15,426 bases of DNA from DSNY01 sp016861185 (GCA_030263275.1 SZOR01000099.1:1-15426); one strand, 5' to 3'; counted from the stretch's first letter, positions 1 to 6,942 are shown. Notes: a model not told the origin generated them from the sequence alone. A program made the numbers and translations.

Positions 1-561
1 GTGCAGCGACGGCGCGTCGTTGATGCCGTCGCCGAGATAGCCGACCACGCGGCCAGAGCGCCGCAACGCGCGGATCACCCGCGCCTTCTGCGGCGGCGTC
101 GTGCGGCGGCTCCGCTTCGCCGAGCGCCGCACCGGCGCGGGCGTCGTCGTCGTCGCCGCGGCCGGGGTCGGCGGGATCGCGAACGAAGGCGCGGGAGTGG
201 CCGCCTCGGGTTTGCCGATCATCGGCGACAGCATCGCGCCGCTGACCTGCTTGAGCGTGGCGATCGTCGCGCGCTGCACCTCGAGGCTCTGGATCGTCGT
301 GCGCAGCATCGCCGCGTTGAGCTGCAGCCACTGTTCGACCGCGCGCAGATCGGCGATGCGCTTGTCGAGCTCGTCGATGTCGAGCGTGGGCGCGATCATG
401 TTCGGCAGCGCCTGCGGCAACCGCGTGGCCATCTGCGCGAGGTTGCCCGGGTTCGGAAGGCCCGGCAATCCGGTCATGCCCCACATCTTCTTCATCAGAT
501 CGAAGCCTTCGCCGACGGCGTTGCCGAAGGGCAGCGACGACATCGCGTTCTTGGCGGGCAT
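1..561 (-). CDS. phaM: PhaM-like polyhydroxyalkanoate granule protein, partial; 3' end reads as P-type ATPase
   Basis: The frame is open from an ATG at 561-559 to the window start (187 codons, no stop). AAGGAG lies about 8 nt before the ATG. Residues ~53-105 match the PhaM core: an APTLDIDELDKRIADLRAVE stretch, then a segment ending LEVQRATIATLK that should be helical. An Ala/Pro/Thr-rich linker (~118-143) and a basic patch (RRSAKRSRR, 145-153) follow, as expected for the DNA-binding tail of PhaM. In the known family PhaM links PHB synthase and granules to the nucleoid. From about residue 155 the sequence changes to QKARVIRALRRSG and then GDGINDAPSLH, the hinge motif of P-type cation-transporting ATPases. 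This has no place in PhaM, so the tail is either a contig-end artefact or a fusion. The gene lies 28 nt downstream of the FAH-family gene and is probably co-transcribed with it. The PhaM call is good for residues 1-150; the tail is unexplained. Confidence 0.72.
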   Translation of the reverse strand, partial: MPAKNAMSSLPFGNAVGEGFDLMKKMWGMTGLPGLPNPGNLAQMATRLPQALPNMIAPTLDIDELDKRIADLRAVEQWLQLNAAMLRTTIQSLEVQRATIATLKQVSGAMLSPMIGKPEAATPAPSFAIPPTPAAATTTTPAPVRRSAKRSRRTTPPQKARVIRALRRSGRVVGYLGDGINDAPSLH

Positions 562-589
562 CGGCGTCTCCTTGTGTTCGCAAGCGCGA

Positions 590-1579
590 TCAGCGCTTCT
601 TCGGCGGCGCGACCTTTTGCCGGATCGCGCCGAACAGCGACGCACCGTGGCGATCGAACATCTCGATCGCGACGGTATCGCCGTACTTCATGAACGGCGT
701 GGTCGCCTTGCCGTCGGCAATCATCTCCAGACTACGCTTCTCAGCGATGCAGCAATAGCCCCGGCTGCGGTCGAGGTTCGACACCGTGCCCGAACCGATG
801 ATCGAGCCGGCGCGCAGGTTGCGCGTCTTCGCCGCGTGCGCGATCAACTGCGGAAAGCCGAAAGTCATGTCCTCGCCGGTGTTCGGTTCGCCGACTTTTA
901 CGCCGTTCCAGTGCACGACGATCGGCCGGTGCACCTTGCCGTCGCGCCAGTCGTCGCCGAGCTCGTCCGGCGTGACCGCCACCGGCGAAAAGGCGGTGGC
1001 CGGCTTGCTCTGGAAGAAGCCGAAGCCTTTGGCCAGCTCGTCCGGGATCAGGTTGCGCAGGCTCACGTCGTTGGCAAGCATCAGCAGCTTGATGTGTCCC
1101 GCCGCTTCGCCGGCCGCTGCGCCCATCGGCACGTCGTCGGTGATCACCGCCACTTCCGCTTCGAAGTCGATGCCGAACTTCTCGCTCGGACAGACGATGT
1201 CGTCGCACGGCCCGAGCAGATCGTCGGAGCCGCCCTGGTACATCAGCGGATCGGTCCAGAACGACGGCGGCATTTCGGCGCCGCGCGCCTTGCGCACCAG
1301 CTCGACGTGGTTGACGTAGGCCGAGCCGTCGGCCCACTGGAAGGCGCGCGCCAGCGGCGCCATGCATTGCGCCGGATCGAAGGCGAACGCGTGGCGCGCG
1401 CGCCCCTCGTTCAGCGCGACGTACAACTCGTTCAACTGCGGGGCGATGAAGGACCAGTCGTCGAGCAGATGCTGCATGCGTCCGGCGATGCCGGCGGCGA
1501 AATGCGCTTGCTGCAGATCGCGCGAAACCACGACGAGTTGGCCGTCGCGCGAGCCGTCGCGCAGGGTGGCGACTTTCAT
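590..1579 (-). CDS. Fumarylacetoacetate hydrolase family protein
   Basis: This 329-aa protein has the FAA-hydrolase fold. Residues 1-~80 fit the N-terminal FAH domain and ~100-320 fit the catalytic domain. The metal-binding acidic residues are visible: the E-x-E pair in GIDFEAEVAVITDD (E140, E142) and D171 in LANDVSLRN. Other family features are FGFFQSKPATAFSPVAVTP and IIGSGTVSN. Family members cleave C-C bonds of acylpyruvates or 1,3-diketo acids in aromatic catabolism, or decarboxylate oxaloacetate, using Mg2+ or Mn2+ in the cytoplasm. The exact substrate cannot be read from sequence, and no neighbouring aromatic-pathway genes point to one. The ATG at 1579 has only a weak ribosome binding site. 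The gene is divergent from the DUF3108 pair (117-bp spacer) and is followed by the PhaM-like gene. Confidence 0.9.
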   Translation of the reverse strand: MKVATLRDGSRDGQLVVVSRDLQQAHFAAGIAGRMQHLLDDWSFIAPQLNELYVALNEGRARHAFAFDPAQCMAPLARAFQWADGSAYVNHVELVRKARGAEMPPSFWTDPLMYQGGSDDLLGPCDDIVCPSEKFGIDFEAEVAVITDDVPMGAAAGEAAGHIKLLMLANDVSLRNLIPDELAKGFGFFQSKPATAFSPVAVTPDELGDDWRDGKVHRPIVVHWNGVKVGEPNTGEDMTFGFPQLIAHAAKTRNLRAGSIIGSGTVSNLDRSRGYCCIAEKRSLEMIADGKATTPFMKYGDTVAIEMFDRHGASLFGAIRQKVAPPKKR

Positions 1580-1696
1580 TCGGTTATTCTGCGTCGAGGT
1601 CGGTAGGGCGCGGCTATCTTATCCCGCACGCATGCATCTGCCCGCCGAACGTGCGGCGGTCGGCGCTTGCGCCGCCGTACGCGTTGAAGCTCAGGC

Positions 1697-2872
1697 ATGT
1701 CTTCCGCCGTTTCCTTTCCTTCGCCCACCGGCGTCGCGCGCGTGGCGCATCCGCCCGCTCACGTCGGGCGCGCGGTCGCGTTGCTCGGGGTTTCGCTGCT
1801 GTTGCATTGGTGGGCGCTCGACGGCATGCAGCGCGCGGCCGACGACGTGCCCGCGGTGAACGAACGGCCGGCGCGCACGGTCACCGCCGTGTTGCTCGCG
1901 CCGCCGCCTCCACCGCCGCCGCCCGTGGTCCGGCGCGCGCCGCGTCCGCCGAGAGTGGCCCCGCCGCCGGCGGTAGCCGCGCCTGCGCCTGAAATCGCGC
2001 TGGAGCCGGCGCCGGCTCCGACACAGCCGCCGCAGATCGAGCAGCCGCCGGTCGAACCCGCGCCGCTGCCGGCGAACGAAACGCCGGCGGCGCAACCCGA
2101 AGCCGCGCCCGCAGCGGTCGAAGACCCGGTGCTGCCGACCGAGCGCGTCGACGGCACCGACCTCGCCGCCGAACTTGGAGAAACCGGCGTGCTGCCCGGC
2201 GGATTGCCCGCGCGCGCGACCTACGTGTATCTGACGACCGGCTCCGAATACAAGGTTCTCACCGGCGAGACGTCGATTGCATGGACGCTCGCCGACGACG
2301 GCCGCTACGAAGCGCGGCTCGCGACGGTCGCGCTCGGCATCACGGCGCTGGAGCTGAAATCGACCGGCGCAGTGCGCCGCTTCGGCCTGGCGCCCGAGCG
2401 CTTCACGCAGAAGCGCATCCGGCGCTCTGAAGAAGCCGCCAACTTCGACTGGAACAAGCGGCGCGTGACGTTCAGCACGCGCTCGTTCGAGCGCGAGCTG
2501 CGCGAAGGCATCCAGGACCGGCTGTCGTTCCAGTTCCAGTTGATGGCGCTCGCGCAGCGGTTGCCCGAGCGCTTCCACGCCGGCGCGGCGGTCGAGTTTC
2601 CGGTCGCCGGCCCGGACGGCGTCGACAGCTACGCGTTCCTGGTCGGCGACGAAGAGACGATCGTCACCGAGCTCGGCGAGTTCGTCGCGCGCAAGATCGA
2701 GCGGCCGCGCAGCGTCGGCGGCGCCGACTCGCGCATCGAGGTGTGGCTGGCGCCGGCGTTGCAGTGGCTGCCGGTCAAACTGCGCTTCACCGACAGGCGC
2801 GGGCGCACGACCGAGAACGTGCTGTTGCGGATCGAGGATGGATCGCAGCCCGCGCCGGACCCTGCTCGCTAG
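1697..2872 (+). CDS. DUF3108 protein with N-terminal membrane anchor and proline-rich linker
   Basis: This 391-aa protein has three parts. A single hydrophobic helix at ~25-41 (GRAVALLGVSLLLHWWAL) is preceded by a short tail with few charges. A Pro/Ala-rich linker spans ~67-145 and includes a run of eight prolines at 69-76. A C-terminal DUF3108 domain covers ~172-385, with NFDWNKRRVTFS, QDRLSFQFQ, VEFPVAG and the conserved EVWLAPALQWLPVKLRF block. The layout resembles TonB, with an inner-membrane anchor and a rigid periplasmic spacer, but the C-terminal domain is not TonB. The biochemical role of DUF3108 proteins is not established. The domain is all-beta and usually periplasmic. The stop lies 35 nt inside the next gene, which encodes a paralogous domain, so the two are probably translated together. 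Confidence 0.85.
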   Translation: MSSAVSFPSPTGVARVAHPPAHVGRAVALLGVSLLLHWWALDGMQRAADDVPAVNERPARTVTAVLLAPPPPPPPPVVRRAPRPPRVAPPPAVAAPAPEIALEPAPAPTQPPQIEQPPVEPAPLPANETPAAQPEAAPAAVEDPVLPTERVDGTDLAAELGETGVLPGGLPARATYVYLTTGSEYKVLTGETSIAWTLADDGRYEARLATVALGITALELKSTGAVRRFGLAPERFTQKRIRRSEEAANFDWNKRRVTFSTRSFERELREGIQDRLSFQFQLMALAQRLPERFHAGAAVEFPVAGPDGVDSYAFLVGDEETIVTELGEFVARKIERPRSVGGADSRIEVWLAPALQWLPVKLRFTDRRGRTTENVLLRIEDGSQPAPDPAR

Positions 2873-3587
2873 CGCGCTCGCCGCCTGCGCGCTCGCCGCG
2901 CTGCCGCTCGCCGCGCAGGCGACGACCGAATGCGGCGCGGCCGACGCGTGGCCGCCACCGTTCCGGCTCGCGTTCGAGGCGACCGCCACGCGTTCGCTGC
3001 TGTGGATCACCGGCGACAGCGATCTCGCGCTGACGCGCGAGGGCGACGGCTACTCGCTCGTCTCCGAGACGAACGCGGCCGGCTTCTATCACGCGCGCCA
3101 GAGTTCGCGCGGCGTGATCGCCGCAGGCGGGCTGGTGCCGATCGAATACACCGAGCGACGCGGGCGCCGTCCGCAGGCAACGACGCAGTTCGACTGGCGC
3201 GCGCGCCGCGTCAGCTTCAGCGCGGCGGCGGAAATCGCCGAGACGCGCGCGCGGATGCAGGATCGGCTGAGCATGCTGCTCGAGCTCGGTCGCCTATTGA
3301 AGCTGCGGCCCGCCGCGACAGTCGTGGAGCTGCCGGTTGCCGGCGTGCGCAACACGAGCCTGTACCGCTTCGAGCTGCGCGGGGCGGAGACGCTCGAGCT
3401 GCCCGCCGGGCGCATCGACGCGGTGAAGCTGGAGCGTCCGGCGGATGCGCCGGGCAACGACCGCCACGACCGGCTCGAGGTCTGGCTCGCGCCGGCGCTG
3501 TGCTGGCTGCCCGTGCGCGTGCGCTACGCCGACGACCGCGGCATGACGATCGACCAGCAGCTGAAGGCGGCGCACATCGCGCCGTGA
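2838..3587 (+). CDS. Exported DUF3108 domain protein (paralogue of the upstream gene)
   Basis: This 249-aa protein has a clear Sec signal peptide: basic MDRSPRRT, a hydrophobic Ala/Leu core, and a probable cleavage after AQA near residue 28. The rest (~42-245) is a DUF3108 domain. It aligns by eye with the upstream protein: QFDWRARRVSFS against NFDWNKRRVTFS, MQDRLSMLLELG against QDRLSFQFQLMA, VELPVAG against VEFPVAG, and EVWLAPALCWLPVRVRY against EVWLAPALQWLPVKLRF. It is therefore a tandem duplicate that is secreted rather than anchored. The ATG at 2838 overlaps the previous gene by 35 nt and directly follows a GAGG. The signal peptide supports this start. The function is unknown; a periplasmic or outer-membrane-facing role is inferred. 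Confidence 0.85.
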   Translation: MDRSPRRTLLASALAACALAALPLAAQATTECGAADAWPPPFRLAFEATATRSLLWITGDSDLALTREGDGYSLVSETNAAGFYHARQSSRGVIAAGGLVPIEYTERRGRRPQATTQFDWRARRVSFSAAAEIAETRARMQDRLSMLLELGRLLKLRPAATVVELPVAGVRNTSLYRFELRGAETLELPAGRIDAVKLERPADAPGNDRHDRLEVWLAPALCWLPVRVRYADDRGMTIDQQLKAAHIAP

Positions 3588-3591
3588 GCGC

Positions 3592-4017
3592 TCAGGACGC
3601 CGGCCCCGCGGGGGCGAGCCGCGCTTCGATGTCGAGTGCGAGCCGATTCGCGGCCACGAGCGCGCGGCTGGCTTCGGCCTGGTCTGCGAGTTGCAGCAGC
3701 AGAAGGCGGCGCCGCGTCGTGCCGAACGGCCGCACGATCAGCACGCCGTCGAGGCACTGCACCAGCAGGCAGACGGTGTCGGCGAGCTGCAGCTCGCGCG
3801 CGCTGGTGCGCGCCACCGCGACCAGCGACGCGAGCACGGCGCCGCGACGATCGAGCGGACTCGGCTCGGCGTCGCTGTCGGTGGCCGAGAGCAACCCGTC
3901 CTCGGAGGCGATCGCCGCCAACTTCGCCGAAGGGACTGCCGCGCGCAGTTCGGCGAGCCGCGCGGTGAAGAAGCTGCGCATCGTGCGCGACTCGGGCGAC
4001 TTCGGTCTACTCGACAT
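3592..4017 (-). CDS. Roadblock/LC7 domain protein (MglB-like)
   Basis: This 141-aa cytoplasmic protein has a Roadblock/LC7-like pattern over ~15-128: an N-terminal helix, a strand ending AAIASEDGLLLSA-like (here LAAIASEDGLLSA), a central helix (RRGAVLASLVAVARTSAREL), strands VCLLVQCLDGVLIVRPF, and a closing helix ADQAEASRALVAANRLALDIEARL. Roadblock/LC7 proteins dimerise and act as GAPs or scaffolds for Ras-like GTPases; MglB on MglA is the best-known bacterial example. Its ATG (4017-4015) lies 11 nt inside the end of the GTPase gene, which implies translational coupling and a direct partnership. The stop is 4 nt from the stop of the convergent DUF3108 gene, leaving no room for a terminator. 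The family is recognised from pattern, not from a database hit. Confidence 0.75.
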   Translation of the reverse strand: MSSRPKSPESRTMRSFFTARLAELRAAVPSAKLAAIASEDGLLSATDSDAEPSPLDRRGAVLASLVAVARTSARELQLADTVCLLVQCLDGVLIVRPFGTTRRRLLLLQLADQAEASRALVAANRLALDIEARLAPAGPAS

Positions 4018-4546
4018 GGCGCACGGCCTCCAGACGCGCGAGTAGCACGTCGAGCAGCAGCAGCGCGTGTTCGCGCGAGCGCACGTCGACCGCCATCACC
4101 GGCAGTTCGAAGCCAGCCGCCGAAAGCGCGTCGGCGTAGTCGTCGACGGTCGGCGTCGGGTGCGTTTCGGTGCGGCCGACGCCGACGATGCAGTTGCCGG
4201 CGAGGATGCGCGGCGCGAACTCGCGCACGTAGTCGAGCGTCCGCGCGATGCTGTCGGCGCGCGAGTTGTCCGCGAGGATGATCGCGCCGAGCGCGTTGTC
4301 CGCGATGATCGGCCACATGAAGTCGAAGCGCGCCTGCCCCGGCGTGCCGTACAGCTGCACCACGTCGCCGCTGTCGAGCAGCACCTGTCCGTAGTCGAAG
4401 GCGACCGTCGTCGTCGCCTTGCCCGCGGCGACCGCTTCGTCGCTCGCGACTTCGGTCGTCACCGGCGGCACGTCCGACAACGCGCCGATCGCGGTCGTCT
4501 TGCCGGCGCCGATCGGGCCGGCGAACACGATGCGGTACGTGTTCAT
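4007..4546 (-). CDS. MglA/Srp102-like small GTPase
   Basis: This 179-aa Ras-like GTPase is of the type grouped as COG2229 (predicted GTPases). The P-loop is GPIGAGKTT (residues 10-18), and the switch I threonines are T45-T47 (ATTTVAFDYG). Switch II reads QLYGTPGQARFDFMW (64-78), where the canonical Asp of DxxG is Tyr. This Tyr is a known trait of this subgroup. The G4 position reads VGVGRTE (121-127) rather than N/TKxD, so guanine specificity may be relaxed or differently achieved. ATG 4546 is taken as the start; a GTG directly before it (4549) is an alternative. There is no strong ribosome binding site, and the upstream gene ends 22 nt before the ATG. The Roadblock gene overlaps its 3' end. 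By analogy it is a cytoplasmic switch for polarity, motility or envelope processes, but its target is not evident here. Confidence 0.82.
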   Translation of the reverse strand: MNTYRIVFAGPIGAGKTTAIGALSDVPPVTTEVASDEAVAAGKATTTVAFDYGQVLLDSGDVVQLYGTPGQARFDFMWPIIADNALGAIILADNSRADSIARTLDYVREFAPRILAGNCIVGVGRTETHPTPTVDDYADALSAAGFELPVMAVDVRSREHALLLLDVLLARLEAVRHVE

Positions 4547-4568
4547 CACGCTGCGCGCCCGCGGACGT

Positions 4569-5645
4569 TCAGGCCGCGTCCTGAGCCTGTCGAAGGACTG
4601 GTTTGGAGACCGGCTTCGGAGCCGCGAGTCCGAACTTGCGCCGCAGGTTGGCGATCAGGCCGCGCAGCCCGGTCGGCGCGGTCGACGCCGCTTTCGGGGC
4701 GTTGTGCCGGGTAACGGTTGTGTCGTCGGCTTCGACGAGCGCGCCGACCGCATAGGTCGCGTTCAGGAAGTTCATCACCGTTTCCGGCAGCACGCCCGCC
4801 CGTTCGCGCAACTGCTGCAGCGTCAGCGGTTGCGCCATCAGCGCCGAAGCCATGCGAATGTCGCCCTGGTAGTGCGGCAGGCGACCGAAGTCGGGCCAGC
4901 GTCGCAGGCGATAGCGCTTCTCGGGCGACAACTCGGGGCGCAGCCACGGCGAGCGGCTGCAGATCCAGAACGTCCACTCCAGTTCGCGCAGCGGCTTGAA
5001 GTCGCGCGCCTGCCGCAGCGTGTCGCGCTCGGGACCGGAGAGTTCCACCAGCACGGCGGGCGGGTTCTCGCGGAACATGTTGGCGAACTCGGCCAGCGTC
5101 AGCCGCGTGTGATAGCCGGCGCCAGGCAGGTGGCTGAAGATCGAGCGCCGTTCGTTGTCGATCAGCGTCGCGGCGATCGGATCCTGCAGCAGGCGCCAAG
5201 TGGCCGCGCGCAGGGTGGTGCGTATGCGCGCGTCGAAAGTCGCCGGTGCGAGCTGCGACTTGCCCTCGGCCTCCAGGCTTTCGATCAGCGGCACCGTCAG
5301 CAGATCGTCCTTCGGCGCGCGCAGCTTTTCGATCAAGCCTTCGGCCAGATGCAGCACCTCGACCAAGCGCGGCGGCGTGATCGGCCGCTTTAGCATCGCG
5401 TATGCGTTCGAGGGCCGGTCGCCGTCGTTGCCGAGCGCCAGGTACAGCGGCAGTTCGTCGGGACCGCCCGCCACGCCCTTCAGACGCGCGAGCGTTTCGG
5501 CGGGCAACAGCACGACGTCGGCCGGCGGCTTGTCCACGACCTGCCAGCGCGCGCCGAGCGCGGGCTCGAGCAGCAACAGCATCGACCGCAGCGCCGCCGT
5601 CGTATGCGCCGGCATCGCCGAGATCGTGATGGTGAAGGTGTCCAT
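4569..5645 (-). CDS. Uncharacterised protein encoded with the GTPase/Roadblock pair
   Basis: I do not recognise this 358-aa soluble protein. It has no signal peptide or membrane helix. Residues ~1-110 alternate strands and helices and contain LKRPITPPRLVEVL, which resembles the K-P/helix-5 end of a response-regulator receiver. No phosphorylatable Asp pocket is obvious, so a pseudo-receiver is only a suggestion. Residues ~195-300 (LAEFANMFRENPPAVLVEL, SPEKRYRLRRWPDFGRLP, MAQPLTLQQLRERAGVLPETVMNFLNATYAVGAL) look like a helical region ending in a winged-helix-like module. The last residues (LRQAQDAA) come from a dispersed repeat lying over the stop region. It is the first gene of a three-gene minus-strand unit; the GTPase ATG follows 22 nt after its stop. 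A role as effector or regulator of that GTPase is inferred from context alone. The ATG at 5645 lacks a strong ribosome binding site. Confidence 0.7.
   Translation of the reverse strand: MDTFTITISAMPAHTTAALRSMLLLLEPALGARWQVVDKPPADVVLLPAETLARLKGVAGGPDELPLYLALGNDGDRPSNAYAMLKRPITPPRLVEVLHLAEGLIEKLRAPKDDLLTVPLIESLEAEGKSQLAPATFDARIRTTLRAATWRLLQDPIAATLIDNERRSIFSHLPGAGYHTRLTLAEFANMFRENPPAVLVELSGPERDTLRQARDFKPLRELEWTFWICSRSPWLRPELSPEKRYRLRRWPDFGRLPHYQGDIRMASALMAQPLTLQQLRERAGVLPETVMNFLNATYAVGALVEADDTTVTRHNAPKAASTAPTGLRGLIANLRRKFGLAAPKPVSKPVLRQAQDAA
4578..4598. repeat. Dispersed palindromic repeat in the 3' end of a coding region
   Basis: Plus-strand sequence GTCCTGAGCCTGTCGAAGGA followed by C is a 21-nt imperfect palindrome with GTCCT/AGGAC arms. 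I recognise it as a short repeat scattered through many bacterial genomes, often seen in translations as LRQAQD, SLSKD or FDRLRT. Here it forms the last codons (LRQAQD) of the 4569-5645 gene, just upstream of the GTPase start. It could act as a hairpin between the two genes. Confidence 0.7.
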
Positions 5646-5742
5646 GTTCGCGCAGACGCCGGCGGCAGCGCCGACGGCAGCGGTTCTTTAGGGTTGAAGG
5701 CTAGGCGCGCGCCGTCTGCCGGAACCCCGGAAAAGGTGCAGG

Positions 5743-5762
5743 GGGCCGAGCGATTTCGGCCC
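5743..5762. terminator. Possible weak terminator hairpin downstream of ppk2
   Basis: GGGCCGA (5743-5749) and TCGGCCC (5756-5762) form a perfect 7-bp stem with loop GCGATT. It lies about 31 nt past the ppk2 stop in the spacer before the next minus-strand gene. No T-run follows directly on the minus strand; a TTTT appears only about 8 nt later. Termination is therefore uncertain, and it could be a structural hairpin only. Confidence 0.3.
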
Positions 5763-5793
5763 TTCTGCGGCCCTCAAGCGGAAGCGGCCCGCG

Positions 5794-6609
5794 TCAGGCG
5801 ACGCGCAGTCCCTTGTAGCCCGGATTGGGCGGCGGACCTTCGGGCGCAAGACGCTGCAGCGCTTCGAGCAGGATCGTGCTCACCATCAGATTGCGATGAG
5901 TCTTGCTGTCGGCCGGGACGATGTACCAGGGTGCATGAGTGGTCGCGGTCTTCTGCAGCGCCGCCTCGTAGGCGTCGTGGTACTTGCGCCAGAGCTTGCG
6001 CTCCTCGAGATCCTGCGGGTTGAACTTCCAGTGCTTGGTCGGGTCGTCGATGCGCTCCTGCAGCCGCTTGCGCTGCTCCATGTTGCTGATATGCAGGAAG
6101 CACTTGACGATCGTCGTGCCCGTCTCGGCAAGCAGGCGCTCGAAGTCGACGATGCGCGCGAAGCGGCGCTCGCGCTCGGCGGCGTCGATCCAGCCTCGTA
6201 CGTATTCGATCAGCACGGCCTCGTAGTGCGAGCGGTTGAAGATGACGATCTCGCCCTTGCCCGGCACGTCGCGATGGTGGCGCCACAGGAAGTCGCGGTC
6301 GGCTTCGAAGGCGGTCGGCGCGCGGTAGCTCACCGCGCGCACGCCGAGCGGATCGATCGCCCGGAACACCGCGCGGATCGTGCCGTCCTTGCCGCTCGTG
6401 TCCATCCCCTGCAGCACGAGCAGCAGCTTGTCCCTGCGCAGCGCGTAGAAATTGTCCTGCAGCCGCGCGAGCCCCTCGGCAATGTCTGCGACGCGTTCCT
6501 TGTCCGCAGCCTTGTCGCCGGCCGACAGCGGCTTGGCGGCCGGATCGAAGTCCTTCAGAGCGAGCTTGCCCGGACGATCGATGCGGTACGGCTTCAGTCG
6601 CTTGTGCAT
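5794..6609 (-). CDS. ppk2: Polyphosphate kinase 2 (PPK2), class III-like
   Basis: This 271-aa cytoplasmic kinase uses polyphosphate to phosphorylate nucleotides. Visible motifs are Walker A GMDTSGKDGT (68-77), the Walker B region VIFNRSHYE (122-130), and the lid/C-terminal blocks FLHISNMEQRKRLQERIDDP, HWKFNPQDLEERKLW and APWYIVPAD. The spacing, the FNRSHYE form and the N-terminal DRPGKLALKDFDP match the class III proteins such as that of Meiothermus ruber as I remember them. Class III can act on both AMP and ADP, so ATP regeneration from polyphosphate is plausible. The ATG at 6609 is chosen because homology starts there (MHKRLKPYRI). Extending to the ATG at 6771 would add 54 non-conserved residues. 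The gene is divergent from fdnG. The subclass call is less certain than the family. Confidence 0.9.
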   Translation of the reverse strand: MHKRLKPYRIDRPGKLALKDFDPAAKPLSAGDKAADKERVADIAEGLARLQDNFYALRRDKLLLVLQGMDTSGKDGTIRAVFRAIDPLGVRAVSYRAPTAFEADRDFLWRHHRDVPGKGEIVIFNRSHYEAVLIEYVRGWIDAAERERRFARIVDFERLLAETGTTIVKCFLHISNMEQRKRLQERIDDPTKHWKFNPQDLEERKLWRKYHDAYEAALQKTATTHAPWYIVPADSKTHRNLMVSTILLEALQRLAPEGPPPNPGYKGLRVA

Positions 6610-6942
6610 GAGCGCGGTTTCCGGTGGGCGTGGTCGTTCGGTGCAAAGCCGCATTGTCCCCTTCGGCGACGCCGACTGGGGAAAACACCGAGCCACCTCA
6701 AGCGCTGCGGCGTGCGCCGACAACATGTGTCTTCGATACGTGGTTTTTTGCGCCTGCACGAAGAGTGTCATTCGTCTTTCCGGTCGGCGTATCGCCTGCT
6801 GTCAAGGGAATTTGCTGCGCTGCGGGTTGTGAGGATTCATTTCGCCACCTAGCATGCGGGCAGTGCTGCGGCAGCCAACGCGCAGCGCTCGATCGGGGGC
6901 CGCCGAAAGATCGGCGGGGTTGGTCATCACACTGGAGGCTTC
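6610..6942. other. Divergent intergenic region between ppk2 and fdnG
   Basis: This 333-bp spacer has no credible gene. It is less GC-rich than its surroundings around 6720-6840 (for example a TTTTTT run near 6742), which fits divergent promoters, but no convincing -35/-10 pair, FNR box or sigma-54 site can be assigned by eye. A perfect 7-bp inverted repeat (6900-6917) precedes the fdnG ribosome binding site GGAGG (6934-6938). Confidence 0.5.
6900..6917 (+). promoter_or_regulatory. Inverted repeat in the fdnG leader
   Basis: CCGCCGA (6900-6906) pairs perfectly with TCGGCGG (6911-6917) around an AAGA loop, ending 16 nt before the GGAGG that serves fdnG. It is too short of T residues to be a terminator. 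It may be an operator or an RNA hairpin in the leader, or chance in GC-rich DNA. Confidence 0.3.

Noticed and set aside
101..1606. 501-codon plus-strand frame opposite the PhaM-like and FAH-family genes
   Set aside because: It is antisense to conserved genes, with a composition typical of shadow frames and no recognisable motif.
1902..1926. Simple repeat of CCG/CCT triplets
   Set aside because: It encodes the proline run of the DUF3108 linker and is explained by protein composition rather than a separate element.
6610..6771. 54-codon N-terminal extension of ppk2
   Set aside because: The residues are unlike PPK2 and contain promoter-like lower-GC DNA. Family similarity begins at the ATG at 6609.
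6799..6815. Sigma-54-like site TGTCAAGGGAATTTGCT upstream of fdnG
   Set aside because: The -24 element lacks GG at the right place and the spacing to TTGC is one base too long.
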